Source: Microbacterium sp. (GTDB lineage: Bacteria > Actinomycetota > Actinomycetes > Actinomycetales > Microbacteriaceae). Taken from it: 64,000 bases of DNA. Below the pieces are notes generated by a model. That model did no database searches and was not told where the DNA came from. It worked only from the letters and a program-made list of their open reading frames with translations. Shown here piece after piece: positions 62,064-64,000 of the stretch (position 1 is the stretch's first letter; each line of letters begins with the position of its first letter). The stretch lies in the NCBI GenBank assembly GCA_019510305.1, contig JAEKKN010000041.1:1-64000 (forward strand). Reading direction: 5' to 3'. Made by a program: the position numbers and the translations under genes.

Positions 62064-64000
62064 CTACATCACGTTCCCGATGTAGGAGTACTTGACGAAC
62101 ACCTCGGCTGCCAGACCGGACTCCTCGAGCACGCCCTGCACGGCGTTCATCATGTAGTTGGAATCCCAGCCCATGTAGAGGAAGTGCGACTCGTCCAGCT
62201 CGTCCCACTGTCCCTTCCACGCCATCTCGCTGTAGATCGGACCGCCGTGCTTGGCGCAGTACGACAGCGCCGCCTCTCGCGTGTCGGTCCACGCGCGGCG
62301 CATCACCCGGTTGAAGAGGTACCTGACATCGGGCACCTCCCACCGCTCGCCGCGGTACTCGACGTAGTCGAACTCGCGCTCCCATCCCGCGGGCCAGCCC
62401 CGACGACGGACCGCATCGAGGATGGGGGTGAGCCCGTCGTCGTCGATCTCGGGCAGCGCCGGTCGTGCCCAGATCCGCAGCAGTTCGGCGGTCAATCGAA
62501 TCGTGCGCCGCGTGATCGCTGCGGAGTTCCAGACCTCGACGGAATCCAGCTCTCGCGTGGCGGGTACGGCGCTGCGTGCATATGCCTCGACGCGTTTCAC
62601 CGGATAGGCGGCGCCGAACACGCGCTCGGCGAGCCGCGGCTCAAGCAGCGTCAGGTTGCCGAGCGTCGGGGCGAGGGCGCGCAGGCTGTTCTGTTCGTCG
62701 TCGCCGTACTCGGACCAGGAGCGGATGCCGTCGCCCGACCAACTGTCGCCGGGGACGGCGGGCACGAGCTTCTCCACGTCGTAATCCAGCGGCTCGTCGA
62801 CTCCTTCGAGGCGCCCCAGCACATATGCCGCGTGGGGGAGCTCGGAGTACTTGAGCACCGCGCTGACGCGTTCATCCGACGGCGTGATGCGGGCCACGGC
62901 GCGCGCGAGCGACTCCCGCCCCTCGGCGCGGGCGCGGCACAGGCGCGCGATGAGACGCTCGTTCGGCAGGTTCACCAGGGTGCGACGCAGGTACAGGGCC
63001 TGGATCCACTCGAGGGTCTCGATGAACTCGTCGCGGTCGATGACTCCTCGCACGTGATCGCTGTACACGCTCAGCACGAGCGGATACGCGGCACGGCCGA
63101 AGGTGTTCACGAAGCGCAGCTGCTGAGCGATTCCGGCATCCGGCTCCTTCGACGGATCGAGCAGGACGCCGTAGATCTCCGCGAAGTGGCGCCAGATCTC
63201 GGCATCCGCCTGCAGATGCTCGACGTCGACGCGCGGGAAGGACTGACGGAAGGCGCTGTACACGCCGTGCTCGCCGTTCGCGGCGACTTCGCGCCCCGTC
63301 GTCATCACGAGGTAGTGCCGCCAGAAGGCGCCGATCGCCTCGCCGGTGTGCTGCTCGATGGGAAGCCAGAAGCGCGCTTCGACCTCGAGCTGCTCGGCGT
63401 GGGTGAGTCCCATCAGGATGTAGTTGTGGATGAGCTCGTGATCGCGCAGCGGCTCTCCGGTCGAGTTGAGGCTCTCGAAGATCTGCTGGGCGTTCGCCTC
63501 GGTTCCGAGCGTGATCGACACGTGCTCGAGACGCTGCAGACCGCGCCAGATGCGCGGCACCTCGCCGACCTGCACCTGGCTGCGGAAGAAGGCGTAGTTG
63601 TCGTCGAAGCGGGATTCCCGGTCGGCGCCCGCACGGCGATCGAGCACGACCGACTCGTAGAGGTCGGCCCAGGCGTCGTGGGGGCGCAGACGCGTGCGCG
63701 CCGGGTCGTCGGCGCGCACCAGAACCCGTCCGAGTTCGTCCGCGAGCGTCGGATCGCTCTCGCGCACGGCGTGCTGGAGAGCTGCGACCAGCAGCATCAG
63801 GGTCGTGATGCGCTGTTGCCCGTCGATCAGGATGAGGTCGGACGCCTCGGACGAATCATGCGCGGAGAGGATCGATCCGATGAAGTGGCGGTGCCCGTCG
63901 TCTTCGTCGGCGACGGCGCGGATATCGGCGAGGAGCCGCTCGCATCCGCCGATGTCCCAGCGGTACTGACGCTGGTACACGGGCACCAGGATCGTGGTGG
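62064..64000 (-). CDS. DUF262/DUF1524 (GmrSD-like) protein with degenerate HNH motif, 5' end beyond the window
   Basis: The frame is open to the window edge, so the first roughly 20 residues are missing. The GmrS-like DUF262 domain is clear: VPVYQRQYRW, HFIGSIL, and LILIDGQQRITTLMLLVAAL. The GmrD-like DUF1524 domain follows, with TLGNLTLLEPRLAERVFG and VWNSAAITRRTIRLTAELLRIWARP. The HNH histidine position, normally within a HixP motif, reads EKLVPAVPGDSW, so the His is replaced by Lys. An extra C-terminal domain of about 110 residues (VRYLFNRVMRRAW ... FLYMGWDSNYMMNAVQGVL) follows. Intact relatives are type IV restriction enzymes. Confidence 0.82.
   Translation of the reverse strand, partial: TTILVPVYQRQYRWDIGGCERLLADIRAVADEDDGHRHFIGSILSAHDSSEASDLILIDGQQRITTLMLLVAALQHAVRESDPTLADELGRVLVRADDPARTRLRPHDAWADLYESVVLDRRAGADRESRFDDNYAFFRSQVQVGEVPRIWRGLQRLEHVSITLGTEANAQQIFESLNSTGEPLRDHELIHNYILMGLTHAEQLEVEARFWLPIEQHTGEAIGAFWRHYLVMTTGREVAANGEHGVYSAFRQSFPRVDVEHLQADAEIWRHFAEIYGVLLDPSKEPDAGIAQQLRFVNTFGRAAYPLVLSVYSDHVRGVIDRDEFIETLEWIQALYLRRTLVNLPNERLIARLCRARAEGRESLARAVARITPSDERVSAVLKYSELPHAAYVLGRLEGVDEPLDYDVEKLVPAVPGDSWSGDGIRSWSEYGDDEQNSLRALAPTLGNLTLLEPRLAERVFGAAYPVKRVEAYARSAVPATRELDSVEVWNSAAITRRTIRLTAELLRIWARPALPEIDDDGLTPILDAVRRRGWPAGWEREFDYVEYRGERWEVPDVRYLFNRVMRRAWTDTREAALSYCAKHGGPIYSEMAWKGQWDELDESHFLYMGWDSNYMMNAVQGVLEESGLAAEVFVKYSYIGNVM

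Overview
This is a chromosomal segment of a high-GC Gram-positive bacterium, almost certainly a Microbacteriaceae member and most like Microbacterium. The reasons are the very high GC content, the gene order (dnaJ-rsmE-HIT-phoH-ybeY-corC-era ... leuA-recO-uppS ... dusB-dgt-dnaG; tkt-tal-pgi-zwf-opcA-pgl beside ctaA/ctaB; sufB-sufD-ferredoxin-sufC-sufT), and actinobacterial families such as OpcA, DUF3099, septum-formation lipoprotein, BioQ and the corynebacterial-type GlgA. It is core chromosome. I see no integrase, transposase, phage module or CRISPR array, and no gene-free stretch over 300 bases.

Layout. 1-5194: housekeeping operon for protein folding, rRNA modification and ribosome maturation (dnaJ, rsmE, HIT, phoH, ybeY, corC-like, era). 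5243-7225: a three-gene insertion of an ECF-like sigma factor, a one-pass membrane protein (probable anti-sigma factor) and a secreted cysteine-containing protein resembling peptidase inhibitor family I36. 7929-9792: leuA with a leader-peptide attenuator. 10003-15406: TRIC-like channel, recO, uppS, P-loop kinase, DsbA-like, phosphoesterase, glutathione peroxidase. 15466-19863: dusB-dgt-dnaG. 19900-20673: a broken ABC ATPase. 20771-20843: tRNA-Asn. 20916-24476: exporter, lipoprotein, peptide deformylase, NIPA/DMT-like membrane protein. 24527-32646 (minus strand): the oxidative and non-oxidative pentose phosphate operon tkt-tal-pgi-zwf-opcA-pgl. 32912-35540: heme O and heme A synthases. 35774-39865: SUF iron-sulfur assembly. 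39954-42463: C-S lyase-type aminotransferase plus MFS exporter. 42432-44912: biotin uptake bioYMN under a divergent TetR regulator (BioQ). 44798-48851: acyltransferase, and a DedA/two-component operon. 49044-52449: ABC-F ATPase, a pdxH pseudogene, cupin, GH16-like protein. 52453-54485: SURF1 and small proteins. 54623-56704: fabG, hydrolase, serB. 56751-59224: divergent glycogen genes glgC/glgA. 59243-62016: ABC ATPase, ribosomal protein L31, small membrane protein, peptidase. 62064 to the end: a DUF262/DUF1524 (GmrSD-like) protein running off the window.

Signals across the region. Many first genes start 6-7 bases downstream of a TAnnnT -10 hexamer with no room for a Shine-Dalgarno sequence, so leaderless mRNAs look common here. 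The most interesting regulatory region is upstream of leuA: a leaderless 15-codon peptide with four consecutive Leu codons, whose Leu-codon run can pair over 10 bases with the purine-rich region just before the leuA start. Other notable points are a shared symmetric promoter with tandem operators between bioQ and bioY, possible structured leaders before sufB and rpmE2, two decayed genes (pdxH by internal deletion and frameshift, an ABC ATPase by an in-frame TGA), and a GmrSD-like protein that has lost the expected HNH histidine.
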